From Bacillus sp. BP-3 (GTDB lineage: Bacteria; Bacillota; Bacilli; Bacillales; Bacillaceae_G): a DNA stretch of 64,000 nt. Positions 1 through 7,075 of this stretch are shown one piece after another. The number at the start of each line of letters is the position of its first letter. The stretch's first letter is position 1. The stretch lies in NCBI RefSeq assembly GCF_028401955.1, contig NZ_JAQOTJ010000010.1, forward strand, positions 62,001-126,000, in the 5' to 3' direction. Below the pieces are notes generated by a model. That model searched no databases. It had not been told where the DNA came from and saw nothing but the letters and a program-made list of their open reading frames with translations. Position numbers and translations under genes: made by a program.

Positions 1-1146
1 GCAAGCGGAAATTATACCGTAAGTGTATCTTCCCTTCGTGTTCGTACAGGCCCTAGCACTTCACACACACAATTAGGCTCTGTACATAAAGGACAAGTTG
101 TACAAGTCGTTGGTGAAGTACAAGATTGGTTCAAAATTAGCTACGGTGGACAAAACGCTTATGTTAGCAAAGACTATGTAACAAAAGGCGGTTCTGATTC
201 AAACGTAACACAAGATAACCAACAACAAAATAACAGCAACGTTACAGTTCAAACAGGCGGTACATATGTTGTAGATGCTACATCTTTACGTGTTCGTACA
301 GGCCCAGCTACATACCACGGCATCATTGGCGGTGTATTAAAAGGCCAAACATTAAACGTTATTGGCGCTGAAAATGGTTGGTTCAAAGTGAAGCATAACG
401 GAAATACAGGTTATGTTAGCAGCGAATTTGTGAAATTTGTAAAAGGCGGCACTTCTACAGCTCAAAAACCAGCTGAAAATAACAACAATAACACCGAAAC
501 TCCAGCTCAAGGAAGCGGCGAATATTACATTAACGCAAGCGCACTAAATGTACGTAGCGGTGCTGGAACAAACTACAGTGTAATCGGTGCACTACCGCAA
601 GGACAAAAAGTACAAGTACTTGCAGATGAATCTGGTTGGAGCAAAGTTAACTATAACGGCCGCACTGGCTATGTAGGAACTCGCTTCTTATCTAAAACAC
701 CTGTAAGTGGTGTACAAGAAAATAAGCCAGCTCAAAAACCAGCTGAAAACAACAGCAACAATAATAACACAAGCAATAACTCTCGTGATACTTCATCACT
801 ACTTTCATACGCACAATCAATGGAAGGTGTTCCATATGTATGGGGCGGCACTTCTGCAAACGGTGTTGACTGCAGTGGTTATATCTATCACGTATACAAA
901 AAATTTGGTTATTCAATCAGTCGTCAAAGCGTAGCTGGATATTGGAGCAGCTTCCAACATACATCTAACCCACAGCCAGGCGATTTGATTTACTTCCAAA
1001 ACACATATAAATCTGGCCCATCTCATATCGGTATTTACCTTGGTGGTGGCAGCTTTATCCAAGCTGGGGACAATGGAGTTAAAGTAGCATCATTAAATAG
1101 CTCATATTGGAGCAGCCATTTCTTAGGATATTCTAAGCCTTATTAA
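1..1146 (+). CDS. SH3b / NlpC-P60 cell-wall hydrolase (5' end outside window)
   Basis: The reading frame is open from base 1, so the signal peptide and N-terminus lie upstream of the window. About 381 residues are visible. Three bacterial SH3 domains lie near residues 1-58, 85-145 and 174-233, each with the L-x-V-R-x-G core. They are joined by Asn/Gln-rich linkers. A C-terminal NlpC/P60 domain starts near residue 266 with catalytic Cys 291 (GVDCSGY) and His 342 (SHIGIYL). The family cleaves D-gamma-glutamyl-meso-diaminopimelate or related peptide bonds in peptidoglycan. The architecture resembles B. cereus EntFM/CwpFM and related secreted wall endopeptidases, often labelled enterotoxins. A terminator follows 13 bases after the stop. 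Confidence 0.92.
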   Translation, partial: ASGNYTVSVSSLRVRTGPSTSHTQLGSVHKGQVVQVVGEVQDWFKISYGGQNAYVSKDYVTKGGSDSNVTQDNQQQNNSNVTVQTGGTYVVDATSLRVRTGPATYHGIIGGVLKGQTLNVIGAENGWFKVKHNGNTGYVSSEFVKFVKGGTSTAQKPAENNNNNTETPAQGSGEYYINASALNVRSGAGTNYSVIGALPQGQKVQVLADESGWSKVNYNGRTGYVGTRFLSKTPVSGVQENKPAQKPAENNSNNNNTSNNSRDTSSLLSYAQSMEGVPYVWGGTSANGVDCSGYIYHVYKKFGYSISRQSVAGYWSSFQHTSNPQPGDLIYFQNTYKSGPSHIGIYLGGGSFIQAGDNGVKVASLNSSYWSSHFLGYSKPY

Positions 1147-1158
1147 TTAATAGGTTCA

Positions 1159-1190
1159 GAGCCTTCTAGATTACTAGAAGGCTCTTTTGT
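1159..1190 (+). terminator. Intrinsic terminator of the NlpC/P60 gene
   Basis: A perfect 11-bp stem (GAGCCTTCTAG, 1159-1169, with its complement at 1174-1184) has a 4-base loop and is followed by TTTT. Confidence 0.9.
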
Positions 1191-1204
1191 TATATAAATA
1201 TAAA

Positions 1205-1345
1205 TGAAACAACGACTTAAAAAACCTTTTTTTGGATGGACGAGAGCATCTGGCCATACATAGTAGCAGCGGTCAAGGTCTTTTTCTGCTACGGGAACGG
1301 TTTAAAACAAAGGGAGACAGCGAGTTTTGTTCGAGGTGGCAGGGA
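1205..1345. repeat. Dispersed intergenic repeat, family A copy 1
   Basis: The stretch around GAGAGCATCTGGCCATACA and the following 85 bases aligns by eye with 12155-12231, sharing the GCGGTCA, TTTTCTGC and AAAACAAAG blocks. A shorter related stretch is at 24829-24857 (AGAGCATCTGACCATGCATA). It is non-coding and lies in the 400-base gap before the NupC gene. It is probably one of the bcr-type chromosomal repeats of the B. cereus group. I could not name the subfamily. Confidence 0.55.
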
Positions 1346-1547
1346 TTTTAAAATGCTTTTATATCACTTCTCTATACTTCCTCTTATATGCGTTAATTCC
1401 AATTATTGTTTTCCTATTCTGACTTTTTTACAGACGTTTGACCTCTGATGTCTGGTGTGATAAGTTACATAAGATAATGTTTTCAGAGAAACGGAGCAAT
1501 CATACTATTTGCAATGTTCCAACAATTCAGAGAGGGGATTTACAAGC

Positions 1548-2756
1548 ATGAATGTTTTATGGGGAATTGGCGGCGTGTTTGGAGTTTTGGTAATTGCAGT
1601 TTTACTGTCTTCCAACCGCAAAGCTATTAATTGGCGCACGATTTCAATTGCGCTTGCACTGCAAATTACTTTCTCCTTCATCGTCTTAAGATGGGACGCA
1701 GGAAAAGCGGCTTTAAAGCATGCTGCTGACGGCGTACAAACTCTTATTAACTTCTCGTATGAAGGAATTCAATTCGTTGTCGGTGGTTTAGCTAACGCAA
1801 AAGGGCCTTGGGGCTTCGTCTTTGTTATTCAAGCATTACTTCCAATTGTATTCATTAGCTCACTCGTAGCCGTATTATATTATTTTGGTATTATGCAATG
1901 GTTTATTACAATTATTGGCGGCGGGTTAAGCAAACTTCTTGGAACTTCAAAAACAGAAAGCTTAAATGCTGTTACAACTGTTTTCTTAGGACAATCGGAA
2001 GCACCGATCTTAATTAAACCTTACTTAGATCGCGTAACGAATAGTGAATTCTTCGCTATTATGGTTAGCGGTATGACATCTGTTGCCGGATCGGTACTTG
2101 TTGGTTATGCGGCAATGGGAATTCCACTTGAACACTTACTTGCAGCTGCTATTATGGCTGCACCTTCAAGCTTACTAATTGCAAAATTAATGATGCCTGA
2201 AACAGAAAAAGTAAATAACGATGTAGAGCTTTCTACAGAGCGTACAGATGCAAACGTTATTGACGCAGCAGCACGCGGTGCATCTGAAGGGATGCAGCTT
2301 GTTATTAACGTTGCAGCAATGCTCATGGCATTTATCGCATTAATCGCTGTATTAAACGGTTTATTAGGATGGATCGGTTCTTGGTTCCATATCAAATTAA
2401 GTCTTGATTTAATTTTTGGATACCTCCTTTCTCCATTCGCTATACTAATCGGGGTTTCGCCTCATGAAGCGATTCAAGCTGCTGGTTATATCGGACAAAA
2501 GCTTGCGGTAAATGAATTCGTTGCATATGGAAACTTAGCTAAGCATATGGCAGAGCTTTCTGATAAAACAAACGTTATTTTAGCGTTTGCAATTTGCGGA
2601 TTCGCAAACTTCTCATCTATTGCTATTCAATTAGGTGTGACAGGTACACTTGCTCCTTCACGCCGCCAACAAATTGCACAATTGGGAATTAAAGCGGTAA
2701 TTGCAGGTACATTAGCAAACTTCCTAAACGCTGCTGTAGCAGGCATGATGTTTTAA
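1548..2756 (+). CDS. NupC-family nucleoside:cation symporter
   Basis: The protein of 402 residues is a concentrative nucleoside transporter (CNT family) that imports nucleosides across the cytoplasmic membrane. The frame is hydrophobic throughout. It starts with a membrane segment (MNVLWGIGGVFGVLVIAVLL), is followed by the NupC N-terminal and gate domains, and has the family motif GQSEAP near residue 152. I chose the ATG at 1548 because AGAGGGG lies 10 bases upstream. A TTG in the same frame at 1509 would add 13 unlikely residues. It is monocistronic: a strong terminator follows, and the neighbours are unrelated wall hydrolases. No purine riboswitch was recognised upstream. Length and motif fit the family well; the precise nucleoside preference cannot be told. 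Confidence 0.93.
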   Translation: MNVLWGIGGVFGVLVIAVLLSSNRKAINWRTISIALALQITFSFIVLRWDAGKAALKHAADGVQTLINFSYEGIQFVVGGLANAKGPWGFVFVIQALLPIVFISSLVAVLYYFGIMQWFITIIGGGLSKLLGTSKTESLNAVTTVFLGQSEAPILIKPYLDRVTNSEFFAIMVSGMTSVAGSVLVGYAAMGIPLEHLLAAAIMAAPSSLLIAKLMMPETEKVNNDVELSTERTDANVIDAAARGASEGMQLVINVAAMLMAFIALIAVLNGLLGWIGSWFHIKLSLDLIFGYLLSPFAILIGVSPHEAIQAAGYIGQKLAVNEFVAYGNLAKHMAELSDKTNVILAFAICGFANFSSIAIQLGVTGTLAPSRRQQIAQLGIKAVIAGTLANFLNAAVAGMMF

Positions 2757-2762
2757 TAAATG

Positions 2763-2812
2763 AAAAAGACCCATCTTAAGTTCATTTTTCACTTAAGATG
2801 GGTCTTTTTCAT
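2763..2812 (+). terminator. Intrinsic terminator of the nucleoside transporter
   Basis: A perfect 19-bp stem (AAAAAGACCCATCTTAAGT at 2763-2781, complement at 2791-2809) has a 9-base loop and a T-rich 3' arm. Symmetric A and T flanks mean it could also work on the minus strand. Confidence 0.92.
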
Positions 2813-2931
2813 TTACACTTTTAATTTTTCGATATCTAAGTCACATACAGATACTCTCGTCTCCCCCCTAAAAAGAAAGGAATTTTTATGTCGTTTTTTG
2901 AACGTGTATATATAGAGACCCAATAAGCAAA

Positions 2932-2972
2932 AAAATAAACGCAGAGCTGCCGTATGCTCTGCGCTTATTTTA
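2932..2972 (-). terminator. Intrinsic terminator, usable on either strand
   Basis: An 8-bp stem (CGCAGAGC at 2940-2947, GCTCTGCG at 2956-2963) is flanked by A-rich DNA on the left and CTTATTTT on the right. On the minus strand it would end the short transcript started by the promoter at 3277-3305. Confidence 0.75.
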
Positions 2973-3081
2973 GCCGTAAAACTTATATATCGAACTAATA
3001 CCCCTTAGTTGAAAGTTACTTCACGCCCATCCCCCAATGAACGTAATACTTTCTTATAATATATACGAAAAAAAGTGGATA

Positions 3082-3216
3082 CTACTTTTGCAAGACAAGT
3101 TGCTTTTCTCGCTCCCCTGTAGTTTTCTCTATTTTCTGCTCTGCGTTTTCATGTATCGCTCGTTGTGTAGCACGCTTTAAACAAATATGTTTCCACTTTC
3201 GTTCGTAACGTCTCAT
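3082..3216 (-). CDS. Possible small basic protein (44 aa), unknown function
   Basis: The short frame starts MRRYERKWKHICLKRA and is strongly basic with alternating charged residues. Support comes from context rather than homology. An AGGGGAGG ribosome binding site lies 12 bases upstream of the ATG. A near-consensus sigma-A promoter (TTGTCA, 17 bases, TATATT on the minus strand) lies about 60 bases further up. A terminator follows about 110 bases downstream at 2932-2972. A longer version from an ATG at 3288 has no ribosome binding site. I do not recognise the protein, and the transcript could equally be a non-coding RNA. Confidence 0.35.
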   Translation of the reverse strand: MRRYERKWKHICLKRATQRAIHENAEQKIEKTTGEREKQLVLQK

Positions 3217-3276
3217 TATTCTTGATGTCCTCCCCTGATTGCCATGAAACTTTAATTGAAATCGCTTACAGGAAAT

Positions 3277-3305
3277 AATATAGCACATTTAGAAAGATGT
3301 GACAA
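3277..3305 (-). promoter_or_regulatory. Sigma-A-type promoter, minus strand
   Basis: Read on the minus strand: TTGTCA (3300-3305), a 17-base spacer, and TATATT (3277-3282). It points at the small basic frame at 3082-3216. Confidence 0.55.
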
Positions 3306-3948
3306 CACATTTTCGACACTTTTTTGTAAATATCATGCAAAATTAAATATCTCATACCTAATGATGCTTCAAACTCGTTCTGCCTGCCTTCTCGTTTGCG
3401 CTCATAGACGATATTTTACAAAGACATTTATCTATATAATATTTCAACATCTAAGTCGCTGCTATGCAGAATACAATATAATTTGCACTCGCATGTGGCA
3501 GGTAAGGCCCTGATTGCTTCTATGACAGCCAGATACTCTCCTCCTCCCCTAGCATTTATGTCTTTTTTTACTTATATATAGAGAGAAATGTCACTAAGTA
3601 AGCTCCTCAATTATCCCATTCACGTACTATTACAGAAATGAAACAGGCCAAATTTGTTCTATGACACCTTCTTTTTTTGTAACAATTACATGATGATTTT
3701 CCTTAAAATCGGGCTATAATTTGTGAAAGGTAGCACAAATTGATTATATTTTTATAACTATGCTGCTTGTGAATTAAGAAAATCCTCTGTTTACGCAACA
3801 CTTCCATAATAACTTTGTAATATGGGTGAAATACGATTAACTACTTTGCAATATCTCATTTCCGTTCCTCAATCCGTAAATATGGAATAGAATCCTTTAA
3901 AACATAAGAAAAGAGCGTTTTCCTTATACTTCTTTTTATATTACAAAG

Positions 3949-3965
3949 TGTTAATGAACTGTTAC
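3949..3965 (+). promoter_or_regulatory. WalR-like binding box upstream of the 3D-domain gene
   Basis: TGTTAA-TGAAC-TGTTAC matches the published WalR (YycF) consensus TGTWAH-N5-TGTWAH at every position. It lies about 50 bases upstream of the extended -10 element of the SH3/3D gene. WalRK governs wall-hydrolase genes in Firmicutes, including B. subtilis yocH, another 3D-domain protein. Confidence 0.6.
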
Positions 3966-4011
3966 GAATGGTTTGTAATTGTGTGTTTTCCCATTTCCCC
4001 CAAAAATCTGT

Positions 4012-4020
4012 TGCTATAAT
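4012..4020 (+). promoter_or_regulatory. Extended -10 promoter element
   Basis: TGCTATAAT forms an extended -10 box 35 bases before the ATG at 4056. No good -35 hexamer was seen at the expected distance, consistent with an activator-dependent promoter. Confidence 0.6.
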
Positions 4021-4055
4021 GAGGTCACGAAAACAAAAGCATTGGAGGCTATTTC

Positions 4056-4904
4056 ATGAAAAAGTTACTTGGTATAGCAACAGTAGCAGTTTTTGGTCTT
4101 GGGATTTTCACTTCTTCTGCACAAGCAGAAACAGTTGTTAAAACAGAGGTACTAAACGTACGAGAAAACCCAACTATTGAATCAAAAGTTGTAGGAAAAG
4201 TACTGGATGGTAATAAATTAGATGTTAAAAATACAGAAAACGGTTGGCTAAAAGTGAACCTAAATGGTAAAGAAGGATTCGTAAGCGCAGAATTTACGAA
4301 AAACATCTATTATGTAACAGCAAACGTATTAAACGTACGCGCTGATGCAAACACAAACTCAGAAATTCTGGGTACATTAAAGAAAGATGATGTGATCGAA
4401 ACAACACATCAAGTTCAAAACGACTGGTTACAATTTGAATATAACGGAAAAACAGCTTATGTAAATGTTCCTTTCTTAACAGGTAATGCACCTGTCGTAA
4501 CAGCACAGGAACAAGCACCTGCGCCGGCAAAAGCCGGGCCAGCTAAGGCTCAAGAAACGCAGAATGCTACAGAAACAAAAGCTGAAAAAGCTAATGGCCG
4601 TGAATTAACAGTTGTCGCAACTGCTTACACAGCTCATCCAAGCGAAAATGGCGGCACACATGGCGGTCGCGTATTATCTGCAATGGGGCATGACCTAACA
4701 GCAAACCCAAATATGAAAATGGTTGCCGTTGACCCGAAAGTCATTCCACTTGGTTCAAAAATTTGGGTAGAAGGATACGGTGAAGCAGTTGCTGGTGATA
4801 CTGGCGGTGCAATTAAAGGAAATCGTATCGACGTCCTAGTAGGCTCTGACAGCGCTGCGAACAACTGGGGACGTAAAACTGTAAAAGTGAAAATTATAGA
4901 CTAA
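4056..4904 (+). CDS. entA: EntA-like secreted wall protein: two SH3b domains and a 3D domain
   Basis: The protein has 282 residues. It has a signal peptide (residues 1-24, cut after AQA), two SH3b wall-binding domains (about 25-84 and 86-147), an Ala/Gln/Lys linker (148-185) and a C-terminal 3D domain (186-282). The 3D domain carries the conserved acidic residues in VAVDP, AGDTGG and NRIDV. 3D domains belong to the double-psi beta-barrel group of lytic transglycosylases and stationary-phase autolysins such as YocH. In the B. cereus group this architecture is called EntA/EntB/EntC. The enterotoxin name is historical, and a wall role is more likely. GGAGG lies 7 bases before the ATG. A WalR-like box and extended -10 lie upstream and a terminator downstream. 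The choice of entA over its paralogues rests on memory of its location and is uncertain. Confidence 0.85.
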   Translation: MKKLLGIATVAVFGLGIFTSSAQAETVVKTEVLNVRENPTIESKVVGKVLDGNKLDVKNTENGWLKVNLNGKEGFVSAEFTKNIYYVTANVLNVRADANTNSEILGTLKKDDVIETTHQVQNDWLQFEYNGKTAYVNVPFLTGNAPVVTAQEQAPAPAKAGPAKAQETQNATETKAEKANGRELTVVATAYTAHPSENGGTHGGRVLSAMGHDLTANPNMKMVAVDPKVIPLGSKIWVEGYGEAVAGDTGGAIKGNRIDVLVGSDSAANNWGRKTVKVKIID

Positions 4905-4929
4905 TTACTATTGTTGCTAAAAAAAAAAC

Positions 4930-4968
4930 GAGCCAGCTCTCATCAGTTGAGAGCTGGCTCTTATTTTT
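4930..4968 (+). terminator. Intrinsic terminator of the SH3/3D gene
   Basis: A perfect 13-bp stem (GAGCCAGCTCTCA at 4930-4942, complement at 4948-4960) has a 5-base loop. It is preceded by an A-run and followed by TTATTTTT. Confidence 0.93.
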
Positions 4969-4996
4969 CTTATAATAGAAGAAAGGAGGATTTCAT

Positions 4997-5311
4997 ATGG
5001 ATATAAATGCAAGCGTTGACTGGATTGGTACACCAACTCCATATATATATAAAGATGCAGTTACATACGATGCAACTGCAATTGATTTTTCATTAGAGCA
5101 TGACGATAATCGTTATAGACTCATTATCTTACAGCACGGCAGGGACGTAGAATACAAAATCATACAATACGGCGTCAAGCCTGGCAGCCAAAAGCCATTT
5201 CCAATTGATACTGGCTACCACTTCAAAAATAAAACGATTCCTTTAATCAAAATGATTTTGCAAGACCCTTACGTACAAAGCATATTACAGCAAAAGACTA
5301 CCTCTTCCTAA
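4997..5311 (+). CDS. Hypothetical protein, 104 aa
   Basis: This small soluble protein starts MDINASVDWIGTPTPYIYKD. It has no signal peptide, no membrane segment and no motif I recognise. Composition is ordinary with many aromatic and charged residues, consistent with a folded cytoplasmic domain. The start is well defined: AAAGGAGG lies 8 bases before the ATG. It stands alone between two terminators, the second of which overlaps its own stop codon. That supports a real single-gene transcript. Function unknown. Confidence 0.75.
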   Translation: MDINASVDWIGTPTPYIYKDAVTYDATAIDFSLEHDDNRYRLIILQHGRDVEYKIIQYGVKPGSQKPFPIDTGYHFKNKTIPLIKMILQDPYVQSILQQKTTSS

Positions 5312-5327
5312 AAGAGATAGTCTTTTT
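5293..5327 (+). terminator. Intrinsic terminator overlapping the stop of the 104-aa gene
   Basis: The AAAAGACTA and CTCTT arms pair with AAGAG and TAGTCTTTT, leaving a short loop that includes the stop codon. A T-run follows. Confidence 0.85.
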
Positions 5328-5351
5328 AGTTGAATGAAAGGGAAAAAATTA

Positions 5352-5416
5352 GGAGATAACTGCCCATAAGAGCCTAGTTCATTTAACTACTCCCCACTGA
5401 GGGAAGTTTCACCTTA
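5352..5416. repeat. Dispersed intergenic repeat, family B copy 1
   Basis: AACTGCCCATAAGAG and ACTGAGGGAAGTTTCACC here match AACTGCCCGTAAAAG and ACTCAGGGAAGTTTCACT at 13842-13892, which has a shorter middle. It lies directly in front of the -10 element (TATAAT, 5415-5420) of the SWIM/SNF2 operon, so it may form part of that promoter region. Confidence 0.5.
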
Positions 5417-5455
5417 TAATAGAAAAGAAGGAAATCTTTTGCGCGGAGGAACAGT

Positions 5456-7075
5456 ATGCTGCAACATTCAATTACGAAAGATGAAATTATGGAAATTGCC
5501 AATGAGTTTTTGAAAGGACTCGATCCACAGCAAGCGGCTGACAAGGAACAAGTATCAAATGCACTTCAGCTCTATCGTAGTGGACTCGTGTATAACGTTG
5601 ATTTCGATGGATATACATTATCAGGAACAGTCGAACATGACGGAGATATTTATAGCGTAAATATTCCGATTCGAAACGTGTCCGAAAGTTACTGTGATTG
5701 CTTTTCACCGACGCAATGTGAGCATATGCTCGCCATATTACTATATGCAGCTTCAAGCTTTGGACAAGTAGGAGACATTCTAACTTTATTTAAGAAGAAA
5801 ACGAAGCCGGCGCTCCCGCCCATTCGCACCGCGCGGCAAATGCTGCAAATGACCGATTTTAACGATACAAATTATGAAAGCTGGTTTCCGTACTTCGAAT
5901 CTGAGTACGATGCATTTGCGAAAGAACACGCACGTCTTTCATACAAACAAATGTATTTTCTGATGAATATTTTCACGGAGTTCTATATGAAAATTGAACG
6001 AAAAGCACCGCGCATTGTTACGGTTCACGAATTATTTAAACTAAGTGCAGCACTCTTTTCTTTTCAGAAGCTACTTAAAGAGATTGAAACATTTGAAGAG
6101 GACAAACTCTATTCTTATCATCAACCAATTAATATTGTACGACTCTTTGTTAATAAAATAGAAAACATTGTACAAGATTTGAAAGCTGAACCATTTCAAG
6201 ATGTATTTCAACCATTTCTACAGCACATCGCCGAAATGCTACATACAATCTTCTTCTCTGCCTCTTCTTATACACAGGAGCGATTTTTTATTTATCGCCA
6301 CCTATGGGGAGAGCTGTTTGTAGAACCCGACTGGATACAGGAAGAACAACAGCGGATTGAAACAAAAATGCAACCCTTATCAAAAGCACTTGCATCCGCT
6401 CATCTTCTCTTTCTACAGCGAAAAGATAAAGAGGCAATGGATGTACTAAAAGCGCAGCCACCACAAATTGTTGGCCTGTACTTTGATTGGCTTGAAGATT
6501 TATTAAGTTCCATGCAGTGGGAGCGGGCAAAACAGTGGCTGTCCTTCACCTACAAGCGAGTGAAAGACACGATAACGACCGAGCACGATTCATACTTTGT
6601 GAAAGATGTTGTCCGCTTATTTATGGTGATGTATGAAACATATGCAACGCATACGAACGAACAAGCTGGCTATGAGATGATTCTTCAAGAATTATTACCA
6701 TATAGCTTCACCAGCTATGAACAGTATGTACTCGCTAAAAAGCAATATCACACATGGACTGAGCTCCATTTACTGTATGGGTTTGAAACCATTGAATTGT
6801 TAAAAGAAGCATTAAAAGAAGTTGAAAAAGAAGCGCCGGAAGCTGCTCTTCCACTCTATCATTATGCTGCATTGCAAGCGATTGAAGAAAAGAATCGCAA
6901 ATCGTACCGCAGAGCTGTTCGTTACTTAAAAAAACTAAGAACACTTTATAAAAAGCTCAAACGGATAGATGAATGGGAGTCTTTCATTATGATCATTGCA
7001 TCCTCTCACTCACGACTGCGAGCATTACAAGAAGAACTGCGGAAAGGGAAGTTGATCCATGAAAACACAAATTGA
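5456..7075 (+). CDS. ywqB: SWIM zinc-finger protein (YwqB-like)
   Basis: The protein has 539 residues. A SWIM zinc-binding motif lies near residues 80-91, reading C-D-C-x6-C-E-H, which fits the CxCxnCxH pattern. It is followed by a long helical region with charged segments. SWIM domains bind DNA or protein. In Bacillus this protein is encoded immediately before an SNF2-type ATPase (ywqB-ywqA), and the two probably act together on DNA. GGAGG lies 6 bases before the ATG, and the 3' end overlaps the next gene by 17 bases, implying translational coupling. The exact role is unknown in any Bacillus as far as I know. Confidence 0.85.
   Translation: MLQHSITKDEIMEIANEFLKGLDPQQAADKEQVSNALQLYRSGLVYNVDFDGYTLSGTVEHDGDIYSVNIPIRNVSESYCDCFSPTQCEHMLAILLYAASSFGQVGDILTLFKKKTKPALPPIRTARQMLQMTDFNDTNYESWFPYFESEYDAFAKEHARLSYKQMYFLMNIFTEFYMKIERKAPRIVTVHELFKLSAALFSFQKLLKEIETFEEDKLYSYHQPINIVRLFVNKIENIVQDLKAEPFQDVFQPFLQHIAEMLHTIFFSASSYTQERFFIYRHLWGELFVEPDWIQEEQQRIETKMQPLSKALASAHLLFLQRKDKEAMDVLKAQPPQIVGLYFDWLEDLLSSMQWERAKQWLSFTYKRVKDTITTEHDSYFVKDVVRLFMVMYETYATHTNEQAGYEMILQELLPYSFTSYEQYVLAKKQYHTWTELHLLYGFETIELLKEALKEVEKEAPEAALPLYHYAALQAIEEKNRKSYRRAVRYLKKLRTLYKKLKRIDEWESFIMIIASSHSRLRALQEELRKGKLIHENTN

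Larger units (their letters stand above)
2813..4055. other. Sparse 1.2-kb region, mostly non-coding
   Basis: No conventional gene was recognised here. What can be seen is a minus-strand hairpin terminator at 2932-2972, a possible 44-codon minus-strand gene with its own promoter (3082-3305), and two imperfect copies of a stretch containing CAGATACTCTC (around 2846-2925 and 3529-3590). At the right edge lie a WalR-like box (3949-3965) and an extended -10 element (4012-4020) belonging to the next gene. The rest is AT-rich with stop codons in every frame. Confidence 0.6.

Noticed and set aside
1191-1547. Purine-riboswitch search upstream of the nucleoside transporter
   Set aside because: The conserved junction and loop blocks of purine riboswitches were not found; the gap holds a repeat instead.
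3256-3513. Plus-strand frame of 85 codons in the gap before the 3D-domain gene
   Set aside because: No ribosome site, odd composition (many Cys, His and Arg) and overlap with the better supported minus-strand unit.
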